From positions 62,001-126,000 of the forward strand of contig CAVULE010000015.1 in NCBI GenBank assembly GCA_963742315.1: 64,000 nucleotides of DNA, given 5' to 3'. The notes beneath the pieces are model-generated. The model made no database searches. It was given only the letters and a program-made list of their open reading frames with translations, and was not told the DNA's origin. A program made the translations under genes and the position numbers. This document shows, one piece after another, positions 25,160-34,252 of the stretch (position 1 is the stretch's first letter; the number at the start of each line of letters is the position of its first letter). The DNA is from AV69 sp963742315 (GTDB taxonomy: Bacteria > Verrucomicrobiota > Verrucomicrobiia > Chthoniobacterales > UBA10450).

Positions 25160-25816
25160 ATGGCCCTCATCGTTTTCGCAACCTTTTTGCTCGGCCCACC
25201 GATTGTTCGCGCGCAACTTTCGGCGCTCCCCACAAGCGATTTCGCGTGGGTTGATCTCACAACCATTGCGCCGCCCATTCGGATTGAATTGCGTTATGCG
25301 ACTTCAGAGAATATCGCGCATCGTCCGCTCTATCCGTCGAGGATGCAGCCACTAATCCGGGCGGGTGTGGCGCGAAGATTGATCACCGCTCAGGCAATCC
25401 TCCGACGCTACAATTGCGGCCTGAAAATCTGGGACGCCTATCGGCCGCGTGATGCCCAGGCACAATTGTGGCGACTCGCTCCGAGAAATGATTACGTGGT
25501 CAATCCACACGGTGGTTCCGGTTCGTTCCACAGCTGGGGCGTGGCGGTTGATGCAACTCTGGTAGACGATTGGGGGCGGCCACTCTCGATGCCAACCGAT
25601 TTCGATGACTTCACACCGGCGGCGATGCTCCGTTACACTGGCCGCGATCCGCTCGTGCGCAATCACTTGTATCTTCTGCAAACAACAATGGCGGACGCCG
25701 GCTTCTATGGATTGCGCACCGAATGGTGGCATTTCACTACTAGTGACTGGAAGCGTTACGTTCCGGAACGGCTTGCGAAACTTAGTAACGCCGTCGTCCT
25801 CGCCGCGACTAAATGA
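25160..25816 (+). CDS. D-alanyl-D-alanine dipeptidase (VanX/DdpX-like), exported
   Basis: About 218 residues with a signal peptide (MALIVFATFLLGPPIVRA). It is a zinc peptidase of the peptidase M15D family. The zinc-ligand motifs are visible: SFHSWGVAVDATL (Ser-x-His plus Asp) and EWWHF (Glu and His). Upstream blocks LRYATSENI, LKIWDAYRP and DFDDFTPAAML are typical of the family. It hydrolyses D-Ala-D-Ala released from peptidoglycan. I chose the ATG at 25160; an earlier ATG at 25121 overlaps the upstream gene. It overlaps the next gene by 4 bp. It is more likely a recycling enzyme than a resistance determinant, as vanHA genes are absent. Confidence 0.85.
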   Translation: MALIVFATFLLGPPIVRAQLSALPTSDFAWVDLTTIAPPIRIELRYATSENIAHRPLYPSRMQPLIRAGVARRLITAQAILRRYNCGLKIWDAYRPRDAQAQLWRLAPRNDYVVNPHGGSGSFHSWGVAVDATLVDDWGRPLSMPTDFDDFTPAAMLRYTGRDPLVRNHLYLLQTTMADAGFYGLRTEWWHFTTSDWKRYVPERLAKLSNAVVLAATK

Positions 25817-26313
25817 CCGCCTTTCTTCACGCCCTCCAGCGGCAACCGGAATATATTCACGTCCTCATCAATCCTCTTCCGATCTACGGGTTGGCGGTGG
25901 GTTGGATCGGATTGATCATTGCATTGTTTCTTCGGAGCCGGCCTGCACAAATCGCAACGCTAGCTCTCGTTTTAATCAGTGCCGCTGCGGCCTGGCCGGT
26001 CTATGAATTCGGCGAGGAAGGTTACGATCGTGTCTTGTCGATGACTGATGACGACGGACACGCTTGGCTTGATGAACACCAGCGTCGCGCTGAGCTACTG
26101 ATTTATTTCTTCTACGCCTTGGCGGGACTGAGCGCGGTCGCGATCGCTATCCCGATAAAATGGCCCATGACTTCAACCTCGCTCGTCATCATCACCATTC
26201 TGCTCGCCGCAGTTGTTCTCGGAATGGGGGGCTACATCGCCTACGCCGGCGGTAAAATTCGGCACCGGGAATTTCGAACCGAGCCGCCACCGAAGAAATC
26301 GACCGAGGGGTAG
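25813..26313 (+). CDS. Four-helix membrane protein of unknown function
   Basis: 166 residues with four hydrophobic segments (about 22-40, 46-66, 95-115, 125-148). A conserved-looking acidic and His-containing loop lies between the second and third (EEGYDRVLSMTDDDGHAWLDEHQRRAE). This resembles DUF2231-type small membrane proteins, with no known activity. It starts in ATGA overlap with the dipeptidase gene. Confidence 0.5.
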   Translation: MTAFLHALQRQPEYIHVLINPLPIYGLAVGWIGLIIALFLRSRPAQIATLALVLISAAAAWPVYEFGEEGYDRVLSMTDDDGHAWLDEHQRRAELLIYFFYALAGLSAVAIAIPIKWPMTSTSLVIITILLAAVVLGMGGYIAYAGGKIRHREFRTEPPPKKSTEG

Positions 26314-26352
26314 TCGCGCCAAAGGGCGCTCTCCAAATTTTCACGCGCGACA

Positions 26353-27771
26353 ATGGCTAACGAATTAGACCGTGCGGAACAAAAAGTCGAAGACCGCAGC
26401 GCTCCTCTCAAAAAGGAACTTGGCCTGCGCGACCTCGTGCTCACCCAAATCTTGTTCATTGTCGGCTCAAGCTGGGTCGGGACCGCTGCAAAGCTCGGGC
26501 AATCACATCTCTTCTTCTGGCTACTTGCCATCTTACTTTTCTACATTCCCCAGGCGGCAGTCGTAATTTATTTAAATCGCCTCATGCCGCTTGAGGGCGG
26601 CATCTATCAATGGGCTAAAATCGGGTTCAACGAATTTGCCGGCTTCATCGTGGCTTGGAATCTCTGGCTACTCTCTATCACCGTCATCGCGCTTGGGGGA
26701 ATGTTTGTCACGACTAACATCTCCTACGCCATCGGCGAAAGCGCCGCCTGGATGCCGAACAGCAAATGGTGCGTGTCATTGATCAGTTCCGTCCTCGTGA
26801 TCGGCCTTGGCTGGACCGCCATACGAGGCCTGGCTTTAGGCAAGTGGGTTCATAACATCGGCGGCCTTGCCATGCTTCTGGTTTACGGCGCGCTCATCGC
26901 ATTGCCGTTTATCGCCCTTGCCCGCGGTGAGTTGAGACAATACCAACCGCTCCAGATCGCTGCGCCGACGGTATCGATGTTCTATTGCCTTAATATCTTC
27001 AGCAAACTGTCGATCGGTGCGCTAAGCGGATTCGAATACGTCGCAATCCTTGCCGGCGAAACGCGCTCGCCCGCACGGGACATCGGTCGCTCAGTCATCA
27101 TCGCCTCTCCCATTATTGCTTTGGCATTTATCCTGGGCACGAGCTCAGTCCTGGCATTCGTTGGCAATAACCCCATCGATTTGATTGGGCCCGTGCCGCA
27201 GACGTTGCGTCTTGGTCTACGCTCGTTCCCCATCGCTGGAGCGATTGCGTCCGCCGGCATCATCCTGATGACGGTGCGCACCATTTCTTCAACGAGTGTT
27301 CATTTTACCGGCACCTCGCGCTTGCCCATGGTCGCGGGCTGGGACCGGCTGCTGCCAGTGTGGTTCACGCGGTTGCATCCAAAATACAAAACGCCAATCA
27401 ACTCCGTGGTTTTTGTCGGCATCATCACGCTGGTCATCGCTATTTCCAGCCAGATTGGCGCTGGAATTCAGGAAGCGTTTCAACTCGTCGACAACGCAGC
27501 CAATGTTTTCTACGCTATCGTCTACTTCAGCTTGTTCGCCCTCCCAATTTTCGGGACTTCTGCTGTTCGTTCCGGCGCACCGGTGTGGTTGCGAGTCGCG
27601 TCGGCGTGTGGCTGTGGTGTTTCATTGCTTGCCATTTTCTTCACCGTCTATCCCATCATCGACGTCCCGAACCCCCTAGTCTTCGGCACGAAAATCGCCG
27701 TCGTTGCCTTTATCGCGAACGCCATCGGTGCTGCCATCTTCGCCGGTGCACGCCGAAAGCGTCCCGCCTAG
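26353..27771 (+). CDS. APC-family amino acid permease
   Basis: 472 residues with about 12 transmembrane helices. The first helices carry GSSWVGTAAKLGQSH in the place of the unwound helix-1 substrate site, and LPLEGGIYQWAKIGFNEFAGF is the typical APC helix-2/3 signature. LSGFEYVAILAGETRSPARDI around residue 225-245 is another hallmark. It imports or exchanges amino acids or amines across the inner membrane; the substrate cannot be read from sequence. It has its own 40-bp upstream gap. A GTCATCCC repeat follows it. Confidence 0.85.
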   Translation: MANELDRAEQKVEDRSAPLKKELGLRDLVLTQILFIVGSSWVGTAAKLGQSHLFFWLLAILLFYIPQAAVVIYLNRLMPLEGGIYQWAKIGFNEFAGFIVAWNLWLLSITVIALGGMFVTTNISYAIGESAAWMPNSKWCVSLISSVLVIGLGWTAIRGLALGKWVHNIGGLAMLLVYGALIALPFIALARGELRQYQPLQIAAPTVSMFYCLNIFSKLSIGALSGFEYVAILAGETRSPARDIGRSVIIASPIIALAFILGTSSVLAFVGNNPIDLIGPVPQTLRLGLRSFPIAGAIASAGIILMTVRTISSTSVHFTGTSRLPMVAGWDRLLPVWFTRLHPKYKTPINSVVFVGIITLVIAISSQIGAGIQEAFQLVDNAANVFYAIVYFSLFALPIFGTSAVRSGAPVWLRVASACGCGVSLLAIFFTVYPIIDVPNPLVFGTKIAVVAFIANAIGAAIFAGARRKRPA

Positions 27772-27800
27772 TCCAAACGTCGCGCCCGGGAAATTACTCT

Positions 27801-27912
27801 GTCATCCCGAACGAAGTCAGGGACCTCACCGAAGCTGCTGGAAGACGCTTTAACTCAGTTGCGTAATCATTCAGCTATTGTGAGGTCCCTTGCCCCAAAA
27901 GCATTCGGGGCT
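27801..27912. repeat. GTCATCCCGA repeat family, copy 5
   Basis: The left arm is GTCATCCCGAACGAAGTCAG, then GGACCTCACC. The right arm is TTGTGAGGTCCC and then GGCTCGGGATGAC. It lies between the convergent APC permease and cutA genes. Confidence 0.8.
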
Positions 27913-27935
27913 CGGGATGACGTCGCACGCGTTTC

Positions 27936-28262
27936 TTAATTTCGCCCGCAACTCTCGCCGATCCAACGAAGATACTCGGCCGAGCCCTCGGCGATGTTCA
28001 ACCGTACGATTTCCGGAACATCATACGGATGCAACTTGCGCAACCGCGATTCGAATTCCGGATAACGGGCCGCCGTCATTTTGAAAATCGCGAATACTTC
28101 CGCACTCGTCTCCACCTTCTCGTTCCAGAAATAAATTGATTCCACCGAAGGCACGAGGTTCGCGCAGGCGACGATCGCATTTTCAACAAGGTCGCGTGCG
28201 ATCTTTTGCGCTATTTCTTTGTCGGGAAACGTGCTGAACGCGATGACAATCTGTTCGTTCAC
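27936..28262 (-). CDS. cutA: Divalent-cation tolerance protein CutA
   Basis: About 108 residues. The fold-defining blocks are all present: IVIAFSTFPDKEIAQKIARDLVE, ACANLVPSVESIYFWNEKVE, and YDVPEIVRLNIAEGSAEYLRWI. CutA1 forms a trimer and is linked to metal tolerance, although its exact role is unclear. I chose the GTG at 28262, since it overlaps the TGA of mnmA as GTGA and gives the normal family length; the frame extends nine codons further. Confidence 0.88.
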   Translation of the reverse strand: MNEQIVIAFSTFPDKEIAQKIARDLVENAIVACANLVPSVESIYFWNEKVETSAEVFAIFKMTAARYPEFESRLRKLHPYDVPEIVRLNIAEGSAEYLRWIGESCGRN

Positions 28263-29509
28263 GCCGCTACCAATTCCGCCTGCCGGCAAATCCAGCCGCC
28301 GCCAAGGACAAGGTCATTATCGTAAAACACCGCCGCCTGTCCTGGGGTAACGGCTTTTTGCGGGTCGTGCAGACGGATGCGCGCGCGTTGATTTTCCATC
28401 GGCATTAGTGTTGCCCGCGTCCCCGGATGATTATAACGAATCTTGACCGTGACTTCGTGCGCCATTGTAGCCGCGGTCGCTGACGGCGGACCGGGGTCAT
28501 CGTTCCCGGCTCCAGAAATCCAATTGACGCGATCGATCTCGAACTCTTCCACCAGCAAATCTTCCGCCTGACCAACGATCACCCGGTTCGTTTTCGGATC
28601 GAGATCGATGACATACCGCGGCTGCGCTGACCCGCCCGGCAAACCTTTGCGCTGGCCGATGGTAAACATCTCAATCCCGTCGTGCATCGCAATGAAGTTA
28701 CCGTTGAGATCGTAAATTCCGCCGGGATGAAATTGGTTCTCGCCAAGGTGCGATCGGAGGAATGCTTTGTAATCCTGTCCCGGCACGAAACAAATCTCCT
28801 GGCTGTCCGGTTTGTCGGCTACTCTTAGGCCGATTTTTCGGGCAATCACGCGGATTTCGGATTTCGACATTCGACCGAGTGGAGTGAGCGCACGCTGCAA
28901 TTGCTCCTGCCGCAAACTAAACAGGAAATATGACTGATCTTTCCGTGAATCGATACCTTTGCGCAACACCGCGCGCGTGTAGTCGCGGTCGCCGTTCGCG
29001 GCATGGTGATGTTCAATGATCGCGTAGTGTCCGGTCGCGATATAGTCACATCCGAGCAGCTCAGCCTTTTGCCAGAGATTTCCGAATTTCAATTTCTCGT
29101 TGCACATCACACATGGATTCGGCGTGCGACCGGCCTGGTATTCGCTGGAAAAATAATTGATCACGAGTTTTTCGAACTGATCCGCCTCATCGACCACATA
29201 ATGTGGAATTCCGAGGGCACGGGCAACTCCGCGTGCGTCGGCCACGGCCTGTGGCCCGCAACATTTGTCCTCCGCACGCGAAATACAGTCCTGCGGCCAC
29301 ACTTTCATCGTCACCCCAATGACGTCATAGCCTTGCTCGCGCAGCAAATAACCAGCAACGCTGGAATCGACTCCGCCGCTCATGCCAAGAAGCACGCGCT
29401 GTTTGTTTCGCGAATTCACTCGCGGAAAATCGGCGAGGGCGCGCAGTTGGTCAACGCGAACCGGATTCGTTCCGCAGTGTATATGCTTAGCGTCGACCGA
29501 TCCTCTCAT
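28259..29509 (-). CDS. mnmA: tRNA-specific 2-thiouridylase MnmA
   Basis: About 416 residues. It makes 2-thiouridine at position 34 of certain tRNAs, using sulfur relayed to its catalytic cysteines. The PP-loop ATP motif is GMSGGVDSSVA near the N-terminus; the first catalytic Cys is in PNPCVMCNEKLKF and the second in DSQEICFVPGQDY. The C-terminal GQRKGLPGG and RIRLHDPQKAVTPGQAAVFY are family signatures. The ATG at 29509 touches a hairpin repeat. A GTG at 29419, just before the conserved PP-loop, is an equally likely start. It is followed by cutA with a GTGA overlap. Confidence 0.9.
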   Translation of the reverse strand: MRGSVDAKHIHCGTNPVRVDQLRALADFPRVNSRNKQRVLLGMSGGVDSSVAGYLLREQGYDVIGVTMKVWPQDCISRAEDKCCGPQAVADARGVARALGIPHYVVDEADQFEKLVINYFSSEYQAGRTPNPCVMCNEKLKFGNLWQKAELLGCDYIATGHYAIIEHHHAANGDRDYTRAVLRKGIDSRKDQSYFLFSLRQEQLQRALTPLGRMSKSEIRVIARKIGLRVADKPDSQEICFVPGQDYKAFLRSHLGENQFHPGGIYDLNGNFIAMHDGIEMFTIGQRKGLPGGSAQPRYVIDLDPKTNRVIVGQAEDLLVEEFEIDRVNWISGAGNDDPGPPSATAATMAHEVTVKIRYNHPGTRATLMPMENQRARIRLHDPQKAVTPGQAAVFYDNDLVLGGGWICRQAELVAA

Positions 29510-29650
29510 TAACACCCTGCTTTAGCTGGGTGTTAATAACCGCCTGAGGAACCCTAACCGCTTCAGCGGTTTTTCGTCACTGCACAAGAAAACCGCTAAA
29601 GCGGTTGCAGTAGTACTCCTGGCCCATGCACCTCGCTGAAGCGAGGTGTT
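29509..29650. repeat. Array of four short hairpins
   Basis: In order: TTAACACCC...GGGTGTTAA (29509-29536), AACCGCT-TC-AGCGGTT, AACCGCT-AA-AGCGGTT in an inverted context, and CACCTCGCT-GA-AGCGAGGTG. Arms are 7-9 bp with mostly 2-nt loops. They fill the gap between the divergent mnmA side and the glycosylase gene. No promoter or gene is evident. Confidence 0.7.
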
Positions 29651-29699
29651 GATGAAATGGGATATCCGCAACGCTAAACATGTTCTCTGCAGTTACCGA

Positions 29700-30326
29700 T
29701 TACGGCGCAGCTGGCAACTGCGCTTCAGCTGACCGGACTTTCCGGCTAACGTGTACGCTGTCACGTAAAGTAAAGCGCCACGGCAAATGGGCCGAGCGCC
29801 GAATGCCGATTCTCTCGTCGGCAACTACGTCACTCGAAGCAGCTGCCTTTCGAAAACAATAATTCTCGTTGCTACACAAATCCATCTCGTCCTGCCGCTC
29901 CGTAATAGCCAATGCCTGCGTCAGCTTTCCAGGACCCGAGCAAAGTCGATGAACATCATGGACGTGCCGTCGCTTCCTCATCAGCGCGATTCCACGAGTT
30001 GGCTCGAGCGCACGGATGAGAACAAAACCGTTTTCCCTTCCTTTCACCAAGACATTCAACATCCAGTGAACGCCGTAATTGAAATAAACGTAGGCCACCC
30101 CGGCATGATTTCGCTCGACGAACGCGCGCACACTCGGGCGCACAAAGCAATGACAAGCTTCATCGCCGATTGCGTTGTAGGCCTCCGTTTCGACGATTAC
30201 CCCACCGCACGAACTCCAAATTAGCTCGCACCCGATGAGATCGCGGGCACAGCTGAGGGGGTCGCGCTGGAAAAAATCTCTCCTCAGCATTTCGCCCCGC
30301 TCCATCCCGGCTGCCAGCTGGTTCAC
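29700..30326 (-). CDS. 3-methyladenine DNA glycosylase (AAG/MPG family)
   Basis: 208 residues. It excises alkylated purines such as 3-methyladenine in base-excision repair. Family blocks are LRRDFFQRDPLSCARDLIG, IVETEAYNAIGDEACH (with the catalytic Glu), AGVAYVYFNYGVHWMLNV, GFVLIRALEPTRGI and LCSGPGKLTQALAI. The tail is longer than the AAG core but ordinary. The start is a GTG at 30326 that overlaps the TGA of the upstream TonB-C gene as GTGA. An internal ATG eight codons on is a possible alternative. Confidence 0.88.
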   Translation of the reverse strand: MNQLAAGMERGEMLRRDFFQRDPLSCARDLIGCELIWSSCGGVIVETEAYNAIGDEACHCFVRPSVRAFVERNHAGVAYVYFNYGVHWMLNVLVKGRENGFVLIRALEPTRGIALMRKRRHVHDVHRLCSGPGKLTQALAITERQDEMDLCSNENYCFRKAAASSDVVADERIGIRRSAHLPWRFTLRDSVHVSRKVRSAEAQLPAAP

Positions 30327-31036
30327 TTTTCCGGTTTGTAATAAAGCGGAAGCGTGATTTCGCAGGAGACCGGCTTGCCATCGCGAAAAGCCGGAATGAA
30401 TTTGGCATTGGCAAAATCATCCAGTGCAGCGTCGCCAAATCCCAAAAGCGGCGGAGATTCCTTGACCACTTTTTCTTCCTGCAAATTTCCACTTCCATCG
30501 ATTTTTACCCAAAGGTCGACCGTCCCGTCCACCGCCAGCGGCGCCCGCTCCGTGCTCGGATAATGCAACCCGGAAAACTTCGAGTCGCCGCCCAGGCAAA
30601 GTTGCGGTCCGATAAAATCGGTTTCTTTTTTCAGCTCGCTCTCTTCCTGATTCGAGAAAATCCGCAGCCGCGGTTTGTTATCAACCACCTCGAAAAGCAC
30701 GGTCCCGTAAAAAACGACCGCGATCGGCTGATGATCACGCACCGCTGGAATCATTTTCGCGTTCGCCAGCACTCGCAGCACTTCCTGCTCGAGCAATTTT
30801 GAATCGGGCGTGCCCCTATAGGTGCCGCTCCATTTTAGTTCGCCTGTTTTCTCCACTCCCGCGGAAAACATTACCGCGGCATCTTTTTGCCCTGCTTTCA
30901 GCAACAGTTTCTCGTCAATGCGATTGATAATCGCCTCTGGCGACTTGCCGATGAGCGCCGGCCGGTACAATGGCAGATCTTCGGCCGAACATTTCAGCAC
31001 GAACCCAACAAGAAGCAGGAAAAGAAAACGGCGCAT
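30323..31036 (-). CDS. Exported protein with tandem TonB C-terminal-like domains
   Basis: About 237 residues. A signal peptide is clear (MRRFLFLLLVGFVLKCSA). Two similar halves follow: one around residues 35-130 (AGVEKTGELKWSGTYRGTPDSKLLEQEVLRVLANAKM region, with a strand VVFYGTVLFEV) and one around 165-237 (GTVDLWVKIDGSGNLQEEKV, FANAKFIPAFRDGKPVSCEITLPLYY). The second is the classical TonB_C pattern. There is no long Pro-rich linker or N-terminal anchor as in true TonB, so it is more likely a periplasmic or lipoprotein relative. The frame extends upstream of the chosen ATG, but overlaps secA. Confidence 0.6.
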   Translation of the reverse strand: MRRFLFLLLVGFVLKCSAEDLPLYRPALIGKSPEAIINRIDEKLLLKAGQKDAAVMFSAGVEKTGELKWSGTYRGTPDSKLLEQEVLRVLANAKMIPAVRDHQPIAVVFYGTVLFEVVDNKPRLRIFSNQEESELKKETDFIGPQLCLGGDSKFSGLHYPSTERAPLAVDGTVDLWVKIDGSGNLQEEKVVKESPPLLGFGDAALDDFANAKFIPAFRDGKPVSCEITLPLYYKPEK

Positions 31037-31082
31037 ATTGGAGAAGAACGCAATAGCACCAGCTAATGTTTGCAAGCGCAAA

Positions 31083-34000
31083 CTACGCGACGCGGCCACA
31101 GCAGTTTTTGTATTTCTTTCCGCTGCCACAGGGGCAGGGTTCATTGCGGCCGACCTTCGGACCACCCCGCCGGACTGGCAGGTCGAGTTTCATTTCGCCA
31201 GCACCGTCACCGTTGCCTCCTGCCATTGCCATTGCAGGTTGCGGCTGAGGAATTGGCTTCGACGTGGCAGATCCAGCGGCAGGAGCGTGTTCTTTCAACA
31301 GAAATTGCGGAAGTGTCGCCAGGAAATTCTCGAATGCCTGCAGGTTCGAGGTGCTGCGGAAAAGGTTGTGCAACACTTCGTTCTTAATGTTCGCCATCAG
31401 TTCGACAAACATGTCGTAAGCTTCCGCTTTGTATTCAATCAGCGGGTCCTTTTGCGCATAGGCGCGCAGATAAACACCTTCGCGCAACGCGTCCATCGCG
31501 TACAAATGTTCCTGCCAAAGCCGATCAATCGCGTTAAGAATGATATAACGCTCCAGGCTTTTCACCGCCGTCGGTTCTTCGTGCGACGATTTTCGCTGAT
31601 AGGCATCCTTGATTTTTTCAATCAAAAATTGCGCGTTTGCCTCCGGATCGCGCGTTTCGAATTGGGCGCGATCTTTATTTAGTCCGAGTGGGAAGGTGGT
31701 ATTGACCCATTGCAGCAGGCCGGCGTAATTCGCGTCTTCGCCTGGCTTCCCGGTTCCAAGATACTCTTGAACTTTGGCCGGCACCGCTTCATCAATCACC
31801 TCGTAGATCAAGGGGCGCGGTTCCTCGCTATCGATCACTTCATTGCGATAACCATAAACAACCTCGCGCTGATTGTTCATCACGTCGTCCATGTCGAGCG
31901 TGCGTTTGCGAATGAGATAATTGCGTTGCTCCACTCGTTTCTGCGCCGTCTCCACCGACTTATTCAGCCATGGATGTTCGAGCTCCTGTCCTTCTTCCAA
32001 ACCGAAGCGCTCCATTATTTTTGTCATCCGATCGGCCGCGCCGAAATTCCGCATCAGATCGTCTTCGAAGCTGACATAAAAACGTGATGCCCCCGGATCT
32101 CCCTGGCGCGCACAACGTCCACGCAACTGCCGATCAATCCGGCGCGATTCGTGGCGCTCCGTGCCAATGACGTAAAGGCCGCCTCGACCCGGCACCCCTG
32201 AACCGAGTTTAATATCGGTGCCGCGTCCCGCCATGTTCGTTGAAATCGTGACCGTTCCGGCTTGACCGGCGCGCGCGACAATCTCTGCTTCCTGCATGTG
32301 ATATTTGGCGTTCAGCACATTGTGCGGGATTTTTTCCCGCTTGAGCATGCGCGAAAGCAACTCGCTCGCTTCCACTGAAACCGTGCCGACGAGAACTGGC
32401 TGCGTTCTGGCGTGGCATTCCCTAATCTCGTTAATCACCGCGTTGTATTTCTCACGCCGCGTCTTGTAGATGCGATCATTCGAATCTTTGCGCGCGACCG
32501 GCCGATTCGTCGGAATAACCGCGACATCGAGCTTATAGATGTCGTGGAATTCGTTTGCTTCCGTTTCGGCCGTGCCCGTCATGCCGGCCAGTTTTTGATA
32601 AAGCCGGAAATAATTTTGAATCGTAATGGTAGCGAGCGTTTGTGTTTCGCGATCGATTTGCACCGCTTCTTTTGCTTCCACCGCCTGATGCAACCCGTCG
32701 CTCCAGCGTCGCCCCGGCATCTTTCGCCCGGTGTATTCATCAACGATCACAACTTTGTTTTCTTCCACCACGTACTGCACATCCTTTTCAAACAAACAGT
32801 AGGCGCGCAGTAATTGTGAAATGTTGTGAATTCGCTCGGCCTGCGTGTCGCAAAGCTGTTGCCGTTCCCCTTTTTGTTTTTCTTTTTGCTCGTCGCTCAA
32901 CGAATGGTTGAGATCGATCTCAGTGAACTCGCTGATCAAGTCCGGCAGCACGAAGGCGTTCGGATCGTCCGGGTTCATGAACGAGCGACCCTGCTCGGAG
33001 AGATCCGCTTCCTGCGACTTCTCGTCGATGGTAAAAAATAACTCTTCCTTTAACGCAAAAAGTTCGTCCTTCCGCGTGTCCTGATAAAATGACAACTCCG
33101 CCTTGTCGATCGCCTTGCGCTTTTCCGGGTCCTCCATCATGCGTAACAATTGCTTGTTGCGCGGTTGACCGAGCTTTACTTTGAACATCTGGAGCCCGCC
33201 TTCTTCCAGGTCACCCGCGTCGAACTTCTCTTTGGCTTCGCTCGCAATGCGATTACAAAGCATGGTCTGTTTGCGCACCAGCTGCTCGACGAGCGGCTTC
33301 CACTTGTCGTATTGGTGCGTCGAAATTGTCGCGGGTCCGCTAATGATTAGTGGCGTGCGCGCTTCGTCGATCAGGATGGAATCGACTTCATCGACAATGG
33401 CGTAGTTGTAGCCACGCTGCACCTGCTGCTCGCGCGTCGTCGCCATTCCGTTGTCGCGCAGATAATCGAAACCGAACTCGGAGTTTGTGCCGTAGGTAAT
33501 GTCGCAGGCGTACTGCTGGCGGCGAACGCTCGGATCCTGATCGTGCTGAATACAACCGACCGTGAGGCCAAGAAAGCTATAAAGCTGCCCCATCCACTCG
33601 GCATCACGTCGCGCCAGATAATCGTTCACCGTGATCAAATGCGCGCCGCGCCCGGTGAGTGCGTTTAAATAAAGCGGTAAAGTCGCCACCAGGGTTTTGC
33701 CTTCACCCGTCGCCATCTCGGAAATCTTGCCACGATGCAATACGATTCCGCCGATGAGCTGGACATCAAAATGCACCATTTCCCATTTCATCGGCTGATC
33801 GCAGACGGTGAAAGTGTGCCCTCGCTCTGTGAGCCGGCGGGCGGCATTTTTTACAACCGCGAACGCTTCCGGCAAAATTTCATCGAGACGTTTCCATTGC
33901 TCCTCCGGCGTGGGCAGTTTAGCCAAGTCCTCCTTCCAACTCGCAGTCAGTCCGCGCAGTTCGTCATCAGAAAAACTCTGAAATGTCCCTTCCAACTCGT

Positions 34001-34085
34001 TGATCTGACGGACGATCGGCGCCATTCGCCTGATCTCGCGCTGATTTTTCGAGCCTAAAATTTTCTTTAAAATCCAACCAACCAT
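31083..34085 (-). CDS. secA: Preprotein translocase ATPase SecA
   Basis: 1000 residues, about 100 more than E. coli SecA. It drives post-translational export through SecYEG. Seen in order: Walker A MATGEGKTLVA, AHLITVNDYLARRDAEWM, the DEVDSILIDEARTPLIISG Walker B region, MTGTAETEANEFHDIY, TISTNMAGRGTDIKLG, RRIDRQLRGRCARQGDPG, and the C-terminal zinc-binding tail PCPCGSGKKYKNCCG. The extra length lies around residues 285-400 and in the linker near the tail. It is transcribed divergently from ridA with a 167-bp gap. Confidence 0.95.
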   Translation of the reverse strand: MVGWILKKILGSKNQREIRRMAPIVRQINELEGTFQSFSDDELRGLTASWKEDLAKLPTPEEQWKRLDEILPEAFAVVKNAARRLTERGHTFTVCDQPMKWEMVHFDVQLIGGIVLHRGKISEMATGEGKTLVATLPLYLNALTGRGAHLITVNDYLARRDAEWMGQLYSFLGLTVGCIQHDQDPSVRRQQYACDITYGTNSEFGFDYLRDNGMATTREQQVQRGYNYAIVDEVDSILIDEARTPLIISGPATISTHQYDKWKPLVEQLVRKQTMLCNRIASEAKEKFDAGDLEEGGLQMFKVKLGQPRNKQLLRMMEDPEKRKAIDKAELSFYQDTRKDELFALKEELFFTIDEKSQEADLSEQGRSFMNPDDPNAFVLPDLISEFTEIDLNHSLSDEQKEKQKGERQQLCDTQAERIHNISQLLRAYCLFEKDVQYVVEENKVVIVDEYTGRKMPGRRWSDGLHQAVEAKEAVQIDRETQTLATITIQNYFRLYQKLAGMTGTAETEANEFHDIYKLDVAVIPTNRPVARKDSNDRIYKTRREKYNAVINEIRECHARTQPVLVGTVSVEASELLSRMLKREKIPHNVLNAKYHMQEAEIVARAGQAGTVTISTNMAGRGTDIKLGSGVPGRGGLYVIGTERHESRRIDRQLRGRCARQGDPGASRFYVSFEDDLMRNFGAADRMTKIMERFGLEEGQELEHPWLNKSVETAQKRVEQRNYLIRKRTLDMDDVMNNQREVVYGYRNEVIDSEEPRPLIYEVIDEAVPAKVQEYLGTGKPGEDANYAGLLQWVNTTFPLGLNKDRAQFETRDPEANAQFLIEKIKDAYQRKSSHEEPTAVKSLERYIILNAIDRLWQEHLYAMDALREGVYLRAYAQKDPLIEYKAEAYDMFVELMANIKNEVLHNLFRSTSNLQAFENFLATLPQFLLKEHAPAAGSATSKPIPQPQPAMAMAGGNGDGAGEMKLDLPVRRGGPKVGRNEPCPCGSGKKYKNCCGRVA

Positions 34086-34252
34086 GTCATGTTCATTATC
34101 GTCGAGATTCCGCGATTTGTCATTCGAGCGAAGGCGGGGACTCTCAGCGCGTTACCTTTAGGGATTCGTTGGCAGATCCTGCAGCTTTCGCCATGCTCGC
34201 CACGACACGATAGGTCGCTCGACATGGCAGAGGCTGCCGCTAACATGGCCCC

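Noticed and set aside
25160..25816. Vancomycin resistance gene
   Set aside because: Similarity to VanX is real, but no vanH or vanA-type ligase and no two-component system are near; a recycling dipeptidase is more likely.
29509..29650. Hairpin array considered as a CRISPR-like array
   Set aside because: Arms differ between units, spacing is irregular, and no cas genes are present.
30822..31682. 286-codon plus-strand open frame opposite the TonB-C and secA genes
   Set aside because: Its translation has Ser/Arg/His-rich low-complexity character with no domain; secA and the TonB-C gene on the other strand are well supported.
34113..34140. GTCATTCGAGCG sequence between secA and ridA
   Set aside because: Resembles the left arm of the repeat family, but no matching right arm was found.
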